Origin: Bordetella pseudohinzii
GTDB lineage: Bacteria; Pseudomonadota; Gammaproteobacteria; Burkholderiales; Burkholderiaceae_B
Assembly: GCF_000657795.2 (NCBI RefSeq)
Contig: NZ_JHEP02000009.1
Coordinates: 124,001 to 188,000 of the forward strand
Direction: 5' to 3'
DNA: 64,000 bases
Below the pieces are notes generated by a model. The model was given only the letters and a program-made list of their open reading frames with translations, was not told the DNA's origin and did no database searches. The position numbers were made by a program, and so were the translations under genes. Positions 44,510-52,231 of this stretch are shown here, piece after piece. The number at the start of each line of letters is the position of its first letter. The stretch's first letter is position 1.

Positions 44510-45043
44510 GGTGTCAGACACCCTCAAGCACCGTTCGTGACCGCAACAGCCTGCCGCCCGGTGTCTGACACCGCCGCCACCGCGACTGTCTCCCGCGGTG
44601 TCAGACACCCCCAAGCGCCGTCCGTGACCGCAACAGCCTGCCGCCCGGTGTCTGACACCGCCACCACCGCGACTGTCTCGCGCGGTGTCAGACACCCCCA
44701 AGCGTCGTCCGTGACCGCAACAGCCTGCCACCCGTGTCTGACACCGCTGCCACCGCGACTGTCTCTCGCGGTGTCAGACACCCCCAAGCGCCGTCCGTGA
44801 CCGCAACAGCCTGCCACCCGGTGTCTGACACCGCTGCCACCGCGACTGTCTCCCGCGGTGTTAGACACCCCCAAGCACCGTCCGTGACCGCAACAGCCTG
44901 CCGCCCGGTGTCTGACACCGCTGCCACCGCGACTGTCTCCCGCGGTGTCAGACACCCCCAAGCACCGTCCGTGACCGCAACAGCCTGCCACCCGGTGTCT
45001 GACACCGCCGCCACCGCGACTGTCTCCCGCGGTGTCAGACACC
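44510..45043. repeat. Array of about six 87-bp tandem repeats with 13 copies of a 13-bp palindrome
   Basis: Each 87-bp unit carries GGTGTCAGACACC and, about 50 bp later, its reverse complement GGTGTCTGACACC. First-type sites begin at 44510, 44597, 44684, 44770, 44857 (one base changed), 44944 and 45031. Second-type sites begin at 44560, 44647, about 44733 (one base lost), 44820, 44907 and 44994. The DNA between sites is also conserved (CCGTGACCGCAACAGCCTGC). The array fills most of the 649-nt gap between the winged-helix gene and the 3' end of kfrA-like. Because 87 is a multiple of three, it gives spurious long open frames on both strands. Confidence 0.95.
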
Positions 45044-45116
45044 GCCGCCACCGGCCTCCGCCACTTGTAGCACTCGCCGCGATTGGCGCGGCGCTGCGGC
45101 GAGCCGCCGCCCGTCC

Positions 45117-46097
45117 TCAACCCGGCCGCGCCTTGCGGCGCGGCGCGGCCAGGAGGCGGGCGATTTGTTCGTCTTTGATGGCCAATTGCGCGCGCAGCTG
45201 GGCCGCATGCGCCTCGATGTCCGCATGGCGTTGCGCGAGAGCCTGTTCTTGCAGGGCCAGGGCGCGCGCGCCGGCTTCGGCCTGGGCCTGCCAGTGCGCC
45301 TGCGCGGCCTGGGCGGCGGCCAGGGCGCGGGCCAGGCCTTCGGCCTCGGCGCGCGCGTCTTCGCGCAAGGCCTGCAGCGCTTCGGCATGGGCTTGTTCGC
45401 GCCCGGCCAGGCCGCGCGCCGCCGCATCGCGCTCTTCTTGCAGCCGGCGCGCGGCCTGGCGCTGCGCGTCGAGGTCATTGAGCCAGCGCCGCTCATGGCT
45501 GGCGTGGCGGGCCTCGGCCTGGGCTAGGGCCTGCTGGTATTGTTGCTGCGCGGCGGCCAGGCTGTCGCGGCCCTGCCGCTCGGCGCGCTGGGCTTCCTGC
45601 CGCGCGGTCTCGGTCGCCTGACGCTGCGCCTGCAGTTCCGCCTCCGCGTCCTCCAGGCGCGCTTGCAGGGCTTGCGCCCTTGCCTGGGCGGCGCTGCCCA
45701 GGGCCTGCGCCGCGGCCAAGGCCGCTTCCAGGTCGGCCTCGCGCTGGGCCAGCCGCGCCTGGGCCTGGGCCAGCGCCTGGCGCTCGGCCTCCATGGCCGC
45801 CCGCTCGGCCTCCAGCCCGGCTTGGGCCTGGGCGGCCAGGCCGGCGGCTTCAGCGCGCGCCAGCGCCTGGGCTTGGCGCCACAGGCCTTGGGCGGCCTCC
45901 ATGATGGCATCGGGTGGCCCGGCGCCGTCCAGCCGCCCGCCCAGTTCGCGCAGCCAGGCTTTCAGATGCGGCCCCACCGTATTGGGCGAACCGCGCCCCA
46001 GATGCTGGCGCACGCGCTCTATCGTGGGCTGCTCGCCCGCGCGCAGCAAGGCATCCGCCGCCGCCCAGACATCCTGTTGCTGAATCCCAATGGCCAT
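45117..46097 (-). CDS. KfrA-like DNA-binding coiled-coil protein
   Basis: 326 residues. The N-terminal about 60 residues match the KfrA DNA-binding domain (VWAAADALLRAGEQPTIERV then RQHLGRGSPNTVGPHLKAWL). The remainder is one long Ala/Gln/Arg/Glu coiled coil (AALAQAQARLAQREADLEAA type heptads, about 65-310) and a basic tail (PRRKARPG). Plasmid KfrA of RK2 represses its own promoter and forms filaments that help plasmid positioning. I chose the third of three consecutive ATGs (46097), which is 6 nt from AAAGGA. It is divergent from a tyrosine recombinase, with a perfect inverted repeat between. A chromosomal DNA-organising or regulatory role is inferred. Confidence 0.85.
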   Translation of the reverse strand: MAIGIQQQDVWAAADALLRAGEQPTIERVRQHLGRGSPNTVGPHLKAWLRELGGRLDGAGPPDAIMEAAQGLWRQAQALARAEAAGLAAQAQAGLEAERAAMEAERQALAQAQARLAQREADLEAALAAAQALGSAAQARAQALQARLEDAEAELQAQRQATETARQEAQRAERQGRDSLAAAQQQYQQALAQAEARHASHERRWLNDLDAQRQAARRLQEERDAAARGLAGREQAHAEALQALREDARAEAEGLARALAAAQAAQAHWQAQAEAGARALALQEQALAQRHADIEAHAAQLRAQLAIKDEQIARLLAAPRRKARPG

Positions 46098-46126
46098 CAT
46101 CATTCCTTTGCGCGCCAAGGCCGTAT

Positions 46127-46159
46127 TTAGCGCGGATAATGGATGTTTATCCGCGCTAA
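46127..46159. promoter_or_regulatory. Perfect 13-bp inverted repeat, candidate KfrA-like operator
   Basis: TTAGCGCGGATAA (46127-46139), 7-nt spacer, TTATCCGCGCTAA (46147-46159). It lies 30 nt upstream of the kfrA-like start and 36 nt upstream of the recombinase start, so binding there could repress both. A tandem ACTACAT duplication (46182-46195) abuts the recombinase start codon. Confidence 0.75.
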
Positions 46160-46195
46160 TAGCATGTAGAAAATATCAATCACTACATACTACAT

Positions 46196-47296
46196 ATGAT
46201 TTACAACATATCCAAGCAAAAACCGCCCGCAACGCCGGGATCGGCGCCGAGCGCGACCCCCTTGGGGCAGGCACTGGAACGTCTGGGCGGCAGCGCCGAA
46301 TCGCTGCGCGCCTTGCTGCGCGAAGGCAGCTCGCCCAATACCCAGGCGGCCTATCGCGCGGCCATCCGCTATTGGGAGGCTTGGCATGTCTTGCGGCTGG
46401 AGCGGCCTTTTGCCCTGCCGGTGCCGGTCGAAGCCGTGCTGCAATTCATCGCCGACCACCTGGAGCACAGCACCGGCACCGGGCTGGCGCACGATCTGCC
46501 CAAGGAGATCGAGCAACAATTGCTGGCCTCGGGAGCCAAGCGCGCGCCCGGGCCGCTGAAGCTCTCGACCGTGCGCCATCGCCTGGCGGTGCTGTCCGAA
46601 GCCCATGAGACCCAGGCGCTGCCCAACCCCTGCCGCGACCGCGCCGTGCGCGCCCTCATGAAGCGCAGCCGCGCGGCCTATGCCCGGCGCGGCGATCTGC
46701 CGCAGGGCAAGGACGCCCTCACCCGCGAGCCGCTGGAACAATTGCTGGCGACCTGCGACGACACGCTCATCGGCCTGCGCGACCGCGCCATGCTCTTGTT
46801 CGCCTGGGCCAGCGGCGGGCGCCGCCGCTCCGAAGTCGCGGCCGCCACGATGGAGCAGCTGCGCCGCACGCCCGAGGGCTATGTCTATGTCCTGGCGCAT
46901 TCCAAGACCAACCAGGAGGGCCGCGCCCGCCCGGACATCTATAAGCCCGTGGCCGGGCGCGCCGCCCGGGCGCTCGATGCCTGGCTGGCGGCCGCCGGCA
47001 TCACGCAAGGCCCCTTGTTCCGCCGCGTGCGCCGCGGCGGCATCGTGGGCGAGGCCTTGGGCGCCGAAGCCCTGCGCCGCATGGTCCAGGCCCGGGCGCG
47101 CCAGGCCGGCCTGGACGGCGACTATGCCGCCCACAGCCTGCGCGCCGGCTTCATCACCGAAGCGGGACGCCAGGGCCTGCCGCTGGCCGAGGTCATGGCC
47201 ATGAGCGGCCACGCCAGCGTGGCCACCGTCATGCACTACCACCGGGCGGGCGCGGCCGCCTCATCCAGGGCGGCCCGCCTGCTCGACGAGGACTGA
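46196..47296 (+). CDS. Tyrosine recombinase (site-specific integrase)
   Basis: 366 residues. An N-terminal SAM-like core-binding domain (SPNTQAAYRAAIRYWEAWH) is followed by the catalytic domain, with all expected residues: Arg210 (GGRRRSE), Lys237 (HSKTNQ), His313 and Arg316 (HSLRAGF), His339 (MSGHAS) and the nucleophile Tyr348 (MHYHR). The start ATG 46196 has no clear Shine-Dalgarno site; a downstream start is possible. There are no phage, transposon or att-like duplications around it, so it is not part of a recognisable integrated element. Its divergent pairing with a KfrA-like gene suggests a joint system. Confidence 0.9.
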   Translation: MIYNISKQKPPATPGSAPSATPLGQALERLGGSAESLRALLREGSSPNTQAAYRAAIRYWEAWHVLRLERPFALPVPVEAVLQFIADHLEHSTGTGLAHDLPKEIEQQLLASGAKRAPGPLKLSTVRHRLAVLSEAHETQALPNPCRDRAVRALMKRSRAAYARRGDLPQGKDALTREPLEQLLATCDDTLIGLRDRAMLLFAWASGGRRRSEVAAATMEQLRRTPEGYVYVLAHSKTNQEGRARPDIYKPVAGRAARALDAWLAAAGITQGPLFRRVRRGGIVGEALGAEALRRMVQARARQAGLDGDYAAHSLRAGFITEAGRQGLPLAEVMAMSGHASVATVMHYHRAGAAASSRAARLLDED

Positions 47297-47398
47297 GCCG
47301 CCCCGGCCGCGCTACACTAGCGGGCCACGCGGGCGCCCTGCCCGCTCCCCTCATCCGGCGCCGGCCGCGCAACGGCCTGCCCTTACTGGAGCCACACC

Positions 47399-47680
47399 AT
47401 GGCACAAGCCTCCGCCCGTCACATCCTCGTCTCCACCGAAGCCAAAGCCCAGGAACTGAAGACCGCCATCGAAAACGGCGCCGACTTCGCCCAGCTCGCC
47501 CGCGAAAACTCCAGCTGCCCCTCGGGCCGCCAAGGCGGCGACCTCGGCACCTTCGGCCCCGGCGAAATGGTGCGCGAATTCGACCAGGTCGTCTTCAGCG
47601 CCCCGGTCAACCAGGTCCAGGGCCCGGTCAAGACCCAGTTCGGCTACCACCTGGTCGAAGTCACCAGCCGCCGCGACTAA
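47399..47680 (+). CDS. ppiC: Parvulin-type peptidyl-prolyl isomerase
   Basis: 93 residues, single-domain parvulin the size of E. coli PpiC. ARHILVSTEAKAQEL, then FAQLARENSSCPSGRQGGDL and MVREFDQVVFSAP form the active site, and VKTQFGYHLVEV is the C-terminal strand with the conserved His. It is cytoplasmic (no signal peptide) and catalyses cis/trans proline isomerisation. GGAG lies 7 nt upstream of the ATG. It is monocistronic, closed by a strong hairpin terminator. Confidence 0.95.
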   Translation: MAQASARHILVSTEAKAQELKTAIENGADFAQLARENSSCPSGRQGGDLGTFGPGEMVREFDQVVFSAPVNQVQGPVKTQFGYHLVEVTSRRD

Positions 47681-47693
47681 GCTTGTCCGCCCG

Positions 47694-47728
47694 CAACAAA
47701 AACCCGGCCGCGCGCCGGGTTTTTGTTG
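47694..47728. terminator. Bidirectional rho-independent terminator
   Basis: Perfect 15-bp stem CAACAAAAACCCGGC / GCCGGGTTTTTGTTG with a 5-nt loop (47709-47713). The A-tract and T-tract are part of the stem, so it can serve both the parvulin gene (plus) and the GNAT gene (minus). Confidence 0.92.
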
Positions 47729-47740
47729 GGCCAAAAACGC

Positions 47741-48205
47741 CTAGAGATCGCGGCCCAGAAAGCGCGTGCCCGGCACCGGATTGCGTGTCACCGGCTCGGT
47801 GTCGCGAAAACCCAGCGACTCATACAGATAACGGGCCGCCAGGAACTCGGGCAGCACGTCCAGACAGATGCGGGCATAGCCCGCGGCCTTGGCCTCTTGC
47901 AGGATGCGCTCCATCAACTGGCGGCCCAGCTGGCGGCCGCGCGCCTCGGGGCGGACGTAGACGCGCTTCATTTCGCAGCTGCGGGCATCCACCTCGCGGA
48001 ATCCCCCGCAACCCACCACGCCGTCGTCCTTCCAGGCCAGCAGCATGAGGCCGCGCGGCGCGGCATATTTGCCCGGCAGCCCGTCGAGTTCTTCTTCGTA
48101 GTTCTGGAAATCCAGGCTGACGCGGGTGCTGCCGATATATTCGCGGATGATGCCGATCAGGGCATCGCGGTCTTGCGGGAAACGGGCGGCTTGAATCTGA
48201 AACAT
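47741..48205 (-). CDS. GNAT-family N-acetyltransferase
   Basis: 154 residues with the GNAT core: CEMKRVYVRPEARGRQLGRQL provides the acetyl-CoA pyrophosphate loop (Q/RxxGxG/A variant RGRQLG), followed by LMERILQEAKAAGYARICLD and the C-terminal LYESLGFRDTEP. A basic or amino substrate is expected but cannot be identified. It ends 12 nt from the shared terminator with the parvulin gene and is divergent from the VOC gene with a 153-nt gap. It starts at ATG 48205. Confidence 0.9.
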   Translation of the reverse strand: MFQIQAARFPQDRDALIGIIREYIGSTRVSLDFQNYEEELDGLPGKYAAPRGLMLLAWKDDGVVGCGGFREVDARSCEMKRVYVRPEARGRQLGRQLMERILQEAKAAGYARICLDVLPEFLAARYLYESLGFRDTEPVTRNPVPGTRFLGRDL

Positions 48206-48358
48206 GGCCTACCTTCGCGGCGCGCCGCCGATGACAATCAAAAAAGGCCTGGGGCGACATGCGAATAAGTGTGTGCCGCCGCCCGGCTCTCTGTCAAACG
48301 CGGCCACGGCCCGCCCCAGGCGCTATGCTGTATGGACACCACAGACAGGAGACTCACC

Positions 48359-48748
48359 ATGCGCGCCATGCCGTTTCTCATGTTCCAGGGGCAGGCCGAG
48401 GAAGCCATGCGCTTCTATGTTTCGTTGTTTCCCGATGGCGCCGTCGAAAGCATCGAGCGCTGCGGCGCCAATGGCCCGGGCGCGCCAGGCAGCATCCACC
48501 AGGCGCGCTTTACCGTGGCCGGCCAGCGCGTGATGTGCATCGACAGCCCGACCCGCCACGACTTCGGCTTTACGCCCAGTTTTTCGCTATTCGTCGATTG
48601 CGACGACGAGGCCCAGCTCACGCGCCTGGCCCAAGCCCTGGCTGAACGGGGCGCGACGCTCATGCCCCTGGACAACTATGGCTTCAGCCGGAAATTCACC
48701 TGGGTGCAGGACCGGTTTGGCGTGTCCTGGCAGCTGAACCTGCCCTGA
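48359..48748 (+). CDS. VOC superfamily protein, PhnB-like
   Basis: 129 residues. The start PFLMFQGQAEEAMRFYVSLF is the hallmark of the PhnB/3-demethylubiquinone-methyltransferase-like VOC subfamily, and FTWVQDRFGVSWQL is its C-terminal strand. The usual metal ligands are only partly present, so enzyme activity is uncertain. CAGGAG lies 7 nt upstream of ATG 48359. It appears monocistronic and converges on the DUF1805 gene. Function unknown. Confidence 0.88.
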   Translation: MRAMPFLMFQGQAEEAMRFYVSLFPDGAVESIERCGANGPGAPGSIHQARFTVAGQRVMCIDSPTRHDFGFTPSFSLFVDCDDEAQLTRLAQALAERGATLMPLDNYGFSRKFTWVQDRFGVSWQLNLP

Positions 48749-48763
48749 TCCCGCGCGCGGCGC

Positions 48764-49039
48764 CTATTTGAAGCGGGCCAGCGCCTGCGCGCCCGTCATG
48801 CCTTCTTGCAGCCCCATGGCGCGGGCGGCCTGGCTGACCGCGATCAGCGGCGCCTGCAGCATCTGCGCGTGATCGGACACGCCGGTGACGATGGCGGCCG
48901 CCTCGCCCGTCTTGTCGAAGGTGGCCACATTGAGGTAGCCGCAGGCCAGGATACCCTTGCCGCCCTTGAGCAGCAGCAGCGGGCGGGCCAATTCGTGGCG
49001 GATCTGTTCAAAGTCGCTGAGATTGATGTCCATGGTCAT
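48764..49039 (-). CDS. DUF1805 (YunC-like) family protein
   Basis: 91 residues. The family blocks are easy to see: PLLLLKGGKGILACGYLNV, then FDKTGEAAAIVTGVSDHAQML, VSQAARAMGLQEGMTGAQAL. This is a small cytoplasmic protein of unknown role. I prefer ATG 49039 over the in-frame ATG 49033 because GGGG is 4 nt upstream. It is divergent from the slyX-like gene across 68 nt and convergent with the VOC gene. Confidence 0.85.
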   Translation of the reverse strand: MTMDINLSDFEQIRHELARPLLLLKGGKGILACGYLNVATFDKTGEAAAIVTGVSDHAQMLQAPLIAVSQAARAMGLQEGMTGAQALARFK

Positions 49040-49107
49040 CCGACCCCGAGACGATAAAGAAGTCCCCATTGTGTCACAGCCGCCGCACTCTGCGGTTTAA
49101 TACCGCC

Positions 49108-49326
49108 ATGGAACACGAACACGAACTGGCTGCCCGCGTCACCGAGCTGGAGGTCAAGCTGGGCTTTGCCGAAGACCTGCTGGACCGCCTCAACCTGCTG
49201 GTCTTCGAGCAGCAGAAGCAGATCGAAGCCATGGCCGCCCAGATCGGCCAGCTGCGCAATCAACAGAACGACGGCACGGGCGGCGCCTGGCGCAGCCTGC
49301 TCGACGAGCGGCCGCCGCACTACTGA
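49108..49326 (+). CDS. slyX: SlyX family protein
   Basis: 72 residues: a short coiled coil (RVTELEVKLGFAEDLLDRLN then LVFEQQKQIEAMAAQIGQLR) and the conserved C-terminal P-P-H-Y. Length and end match SlyX, whose function is unknown. It lies 20 nt before the amidase gene and is likely co-transcribed with it. Confidence 0.92.
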   Translation: MEHEHELAARVTELEVKLGFAEDLLDRLNLLVFEQQKQIEAMAAQIGQLRNQQNDGTGGAWRSLLDERPPHY

Positions 49327-49346
49327 ATCCCGCCTGGAGACTCACC

Positions 49347-50132
49347 ATGAAGATCGCCATGGGGCAATTCGCCGTCCGCCCCGTCTGGGAAGAAAACGCC
49401 GCCATCTGCCGCGACCTGATGCAGCGCGCCCGCGACGGCGGCGCCGACGCCCTGGTGCTGCCCGAAGGGGTGCTGGCCCGCGACATCACCGACCCGGACA
49501 TCGTCAAGCGCTCGGCCCAGCCGCTGGACGGCCCCTTCCTCTCGGCGCTGCTGCCCGCCACGCAGGGCCTGACGGTGTTCTTCTGCGTGCATGTGCCGGC
49601 CGCCGACGGCAAGGTCTGGAACACGCAAGTGGCGCTGCGCGACGGCCGCATCATCGCTCAATACCGCAAGCTGCATCTCTACGACGCCTTCAATATGCAG
49701 GAGTCGCTCAACGTGCGGGCAGGCGCCGAGATTCCGCCCCTGGTCGAGGTGGCTGGCCTGAAGGTCGGCATGCTGACCTGCTATGACCTGCGTTTTCCCG
49801 AGCTGCCGCGCCGCCTGGCCCTGGACGGCGCCGACCTGCTGGTCGCTCCGTCGGCCTGGGTGCGGGGCCCGCTGAAGGAGATGCACTGGCAGGTGCTCTC
49901 GCAAGCGCGCGCGCTGGAGAACACGTGCTATGTGGTGGCCGTGGGCGAATGCGGCCCGCGCAACATCGGCGCCAGCATGGCCATCGACCCCCTGGGCGTC
50001 ATCATCGCCCGAGCGGCCGAGACCGACGCCCTGGTCTTTGCCGACATCGATGCGGCGCGCCTGGTCCAGGCGCGCCAGACCCTGCCCGTACTGCAGAACC
50101 GCCGCTTCGCGCGCCCCGAACTGGCCGGCTGA
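49347..50132 (+). CDS. ybeM: Deaminated glutathione amidase (nitrilase superfamily, YbeM/Nit1-like)
   Basis: 261 residues. The nitrilase triad is Glu40 (LPEGVLARD), Lys108 (YRKLHLYDAF) and Cys145 (LTCYDLRFPE). Start MKIAMGQFAVRPVWEENAA and end LPVLQNRRFARPEL follow E. coli YbeM closely, so hydrolysis of deaminated glutathione, a side product of transaminases, is the best prediction. GGAG lies upstream of ATG 49347. It is downstream of slyX and followed by a 261-nt gap before the ABC operon. Confidence 0.88.
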   Translation: MKIAMGQFAVRPVWEENAAICRDLMQRARDGGADALVLPEGVLARDITDPDIVKRSAQPLDGPFLSALLPATQGLTVFFCVHVPAADGKVWNTQVALRDGRIIAQYRKLHLYDAFNMQESLNVRAGAEIPPLVEVAGLKVGMLTCYDLRFPELPRRLALDGADLLVAPSAWVRGPLKEMHWQVLSQARALENTCYVVAVGECGPRNIGASMAIDPLGVIIARAAETDALVFADIDAARLVQARQTLPVLQNRRFARPELAG

Positions 50133-50393
50133 ACCTCCCCCCGCCCGCCCGGCCGGCCGCCACGGCGCCGCCGGGCCAGCCCCTTAAAGCCTGCATTAAC
50201 CCTGCCTTCCGTAAAGTGGAATAGGACGGCGGAGACGCGCTCCCTATACTCATCCGCACACACGGACGGTTCGCGGTCCGGACAAGAAGGCGCGGCTCGC
50301 GCGCCATATCAGAGAGACAAAAGACGCCGTCAGCGCGTCCGTGCCATCGCTTGGGGGATCCCGGGGCGAGGCGCGCCTCTAGGGAGACGATGG
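50133..50393 (+). promoter_or_regulatory. 261-nt leader of the branched-chain-type ABC operon
   Basis: No coding sequence is visible. TATACT (50245-50250) could be a -10 box and AGGGAGA (50381-50387) is the ribosome-binding site of the TTG start at 50394. Several GC-rich self-complementary stretches occur, but none forms a terminator or a riboswitch that I recognise. Confidence 0.3.
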
Positions 50394-51299
50394 TTGAGCT
50401 TGGATCTGCTACCCCTGGCTCTGGTCGACGGCATTGCCTACGCCAGCCTGTTGTTCCTGGTTTCCATGGGCTTGACCCTGGTGTTCGGCGTGATGGGCAT
50501 TCTGAATGTCGCCCACGGCGCCTTCTACGCCTTTGGCGGCTATACCGCGGCCAGCTTCGTGATGTTCCTGGCCGGCCGCAGCGAATCCTCGGTGCTGCTC
50601 TTCCTGGCCTTGTTCGCCGCGGCCATCGTGGTCGGCCTGGCGCTGGGCACGGTGCTGGAGTTCCTGCTCATACGCCGCGCGCAGCACTACGACCCGGTCC
50701 TGAAACTGCTCCTGACCTTCGGCGCCTTCCTGATGCTCGAAGACATCCAGCGCGCGATCTGGGGCGCGCAGCCCTATAGCGCCAGCGAGGTCGTCAACCG
50801 CCTGGGCAATATCGAGCTCGGCGATATCACCTACACAACCTACCAGCTGGTGGTGGTGCCGGTGACCGCCCTGCTGGCCTATGTGGCGCTGGAGTGGTTT
50901 CTCAAGCGCACCAAGCTGGGCAAGCAGACCGTGGCCATGACCCATCATCGCGAGGTCGCCACCTCGCTGGGCATCAATGCCAAGAAGATAGGCCTGGTGA
51001 CCTTCGTCATCGCCACCATGCTCGGCGCGCTGGGCGGCGCCCTGGCCGCGCCCACCACCTCGCTGGTGCCCGGCGCGGGCACCGACATGACGGTGCTGTC
51101 CTTTGCCGTGGTCGCCACCGCCGGCCTGGGCCAGATCACCGGGGCCCTGATCGCCGCGCTGCTGATCGGCGTGGCGCGCGCCATCGCCGTCTACATGGCG
51201 CCCGAACTCGAGGTCGCCGTGCCCTACATCATCATGGTGCTGGTGCTGATCATCCGTCCGCATGGCCTGTTCACCGTGGCCCAGGCGAGGACGATCTGA
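50394..51299 (+). CDS. Branched-chain amino acid-type ABC permease, LivH family
   Basis: 301 residues, about eight membrane helices. VSMGLTLVFGVMGILNVAHG near the N-terminus and TALLAYVALEWFLKRTKLGK followed by MTHHREVATSLGINAKKIG (the coupling loop) are typical of LivH. The start is TTG 50394, with AGGGAGA 6 nt upstream; the ATG at 50390 is in a different frame. It overlaps LivM (TGATG). It is the first gene of a seven-gene operon ending at 57207. Substrate is probably not leucine, given the enzymes downstream. Confidence 0.92.
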   Translation: MSLDLLPLALVDGIAYASLLFLVSMGLTLVFGVMGILNVAHGAFYAFGGYTAASFVMFLAGRSESSVLLFLALFAAAIVVGLALGTVLEFLLIRRAQHYDPVLKLLLTFGAFLMLEDIQRAIWGAQPYSASEVVNRLGNIELGDITYTTYQLVVVPVTALLAYVALEWFLKRTKLGKQTVAMTHHREVATSLGINAKKIGLVTFVIATMLGALGGALAAPTTSLVPGAGTDMTVLSFAVVATAGLGQITGALIAALLIGVARAIAVYMAPELEVAVPYIIMVLVLIIRPHGLFTVAQARTI

Positions 51300-52231
51300 T
51301 GAGCGTTCCTGTGATCAGTGTCCTGGCCGCCGCCGCGGCGCTGGGCATAGGCTACGGCTATGCCTGGACCATCACCCCCATCGTCTTCGGACTGACCTAT
51401 GCCATCGCGGCCCTGGGCGTGTCCGTGATGGCGCGCGCCGGCCAGGTGTCTTTCGGCCATGCCATGTATGCCTGCATCTCGGCCTATACCGTGGCCTTCG
51501 TGGCGCGCGCCTATCCGGACGCCGACGCGCTGGTCCTGATCGCCGCCGGCGTGGCGGCCAGTTTCGCGGCCGCCTTGCTGGTGGGCTCCTTCGTGGTGCG
51601 CTATCGCGGCATCTTCTTCGGCATGCTCAACCTCGCCCTCAGCATGGTGCTGTTCGCCCTGCTGGGCAAGCTCTACACGCTGACCGGCGGCTCCGACGGC
51701 CTGCGCATCGCGCGGCCCACGCTGGCCGGCCTGGCGATGGAGCGCGAGTCCTTCGAGCGCGCCCTCCTCCTGCTGTCGCTGCTGCTGTCCCTGCTGCTGG
51801 CCTGGTGGGTGCAGCGTTACTTCCGCTCGGGCAGCGGCCAGGCGCTGTCGGCCATCAAGACCAACGAGACCCGCATCGAATACCTGGGCTTCTCGGCCTA
51901 CCTGATCATGTGGAAGGGCTATCTGCTGTCGGCCGTGGTGGTCGGCGTCTCGGGCGCCCTGCTGGCCCTGATCCAAGGCCTGGTCACGCCGGAGATCGGC
52001 TCCTGGCTGCGCTCGGGCGAATTCGTCTTCATCACCATCCTGGGCGGGGCGGGCCATGCGGCCGGCGCCTTCCTGGGCGCCATTTGCTTCGAGACCGTCA
52101 AGCTGGCCTCCTCAGCCTACTTCCCCGGTCTGTGGCAATTCGTGCTGGGCCTGACGCTGATCCTGGTGATCTTCCTCTTTCCCAATGGCTTTGTCGGCCA
52201 GTTCATGAAACGCAAGGGAGCCCGCGCATGA
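51299..52231 (+). CDS. Branched-chain amino acid-type ABC permease, LivM family
   Basis: 310 residues. The start is ATG 51299, overlapping the LivH stop by one base. About nine helices include the LivM motifs FGLTYAIAALGVSVMARAGQ, VSFGHAMYACISAYT and the GGSDGL loop. The coupling loop is SAIKTNETRIEYLGFS. It forms the membrane channel with LivH. Its stop overlaps the start of the LivG-like ATPase by 4 nt. Confidence 0.92.
   Translation: MSVPVISVLAAAAALGIGYGYAWTITPIVFGLTYAIAALGVSVMARAGQVSFGHAMYACISAYTVAFVARAYPDADALVLIAAGVAASFAAALLVGSFVVRYRGIFFGMLNLALSMVLFALLGKLYTLTGGSDGLRIARPTLAGLAMERESFERALLLLSLLLSLLLAWWVQRYFRSGSGQALSAIKTNETRIEYLGFSAYLIMWKGYLLSAVVVGVSGALLALIQGLVTPEIGSWLRSGEFVFITILGGAGHAAGAFLGAICFETVKLASSAYFPGLWQFVLGLTLILVIFLFPNGFVGQFMKRKGARA

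Noticed and set aside
44510-45043. CRISPR array
   Set aside because: Units are 87 bp with conserved intervening DNA, so there are no unique spacers. No cas genes are present.
44510-45043. Canonical parS cluster
   Set aside because: The palindrome GGTGTCWGACACC does not resemble the ParB site TGTTTCACGTGAAACA, and no parAB genes are near. A centromere-like role remains only an inference.
44524-45621. Apparent repeat-protein genes on both strands across the 87-bp array
   Set aside because: The repeat length is a multiple of three, so frames stay open on both strands. There is no ribosome-binding site, and one frame runs on antisense into the kfrA-like gene. The DNA palindromes, not a protein, are conserved.
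46196-47296. Integrated phage or genomic island driven by the tyrosine recombinase
   Set aside because: I see no tRNA-end target, direct-repeat att pair, phage structural genes or clear change of base composition around it.
50133-50393. Riboswitch in the leader of the Liv-type operon
   Set aside because: The leader is long, but I cannot recognise any conserved riboswitch core or terminator/antiterminator pair.
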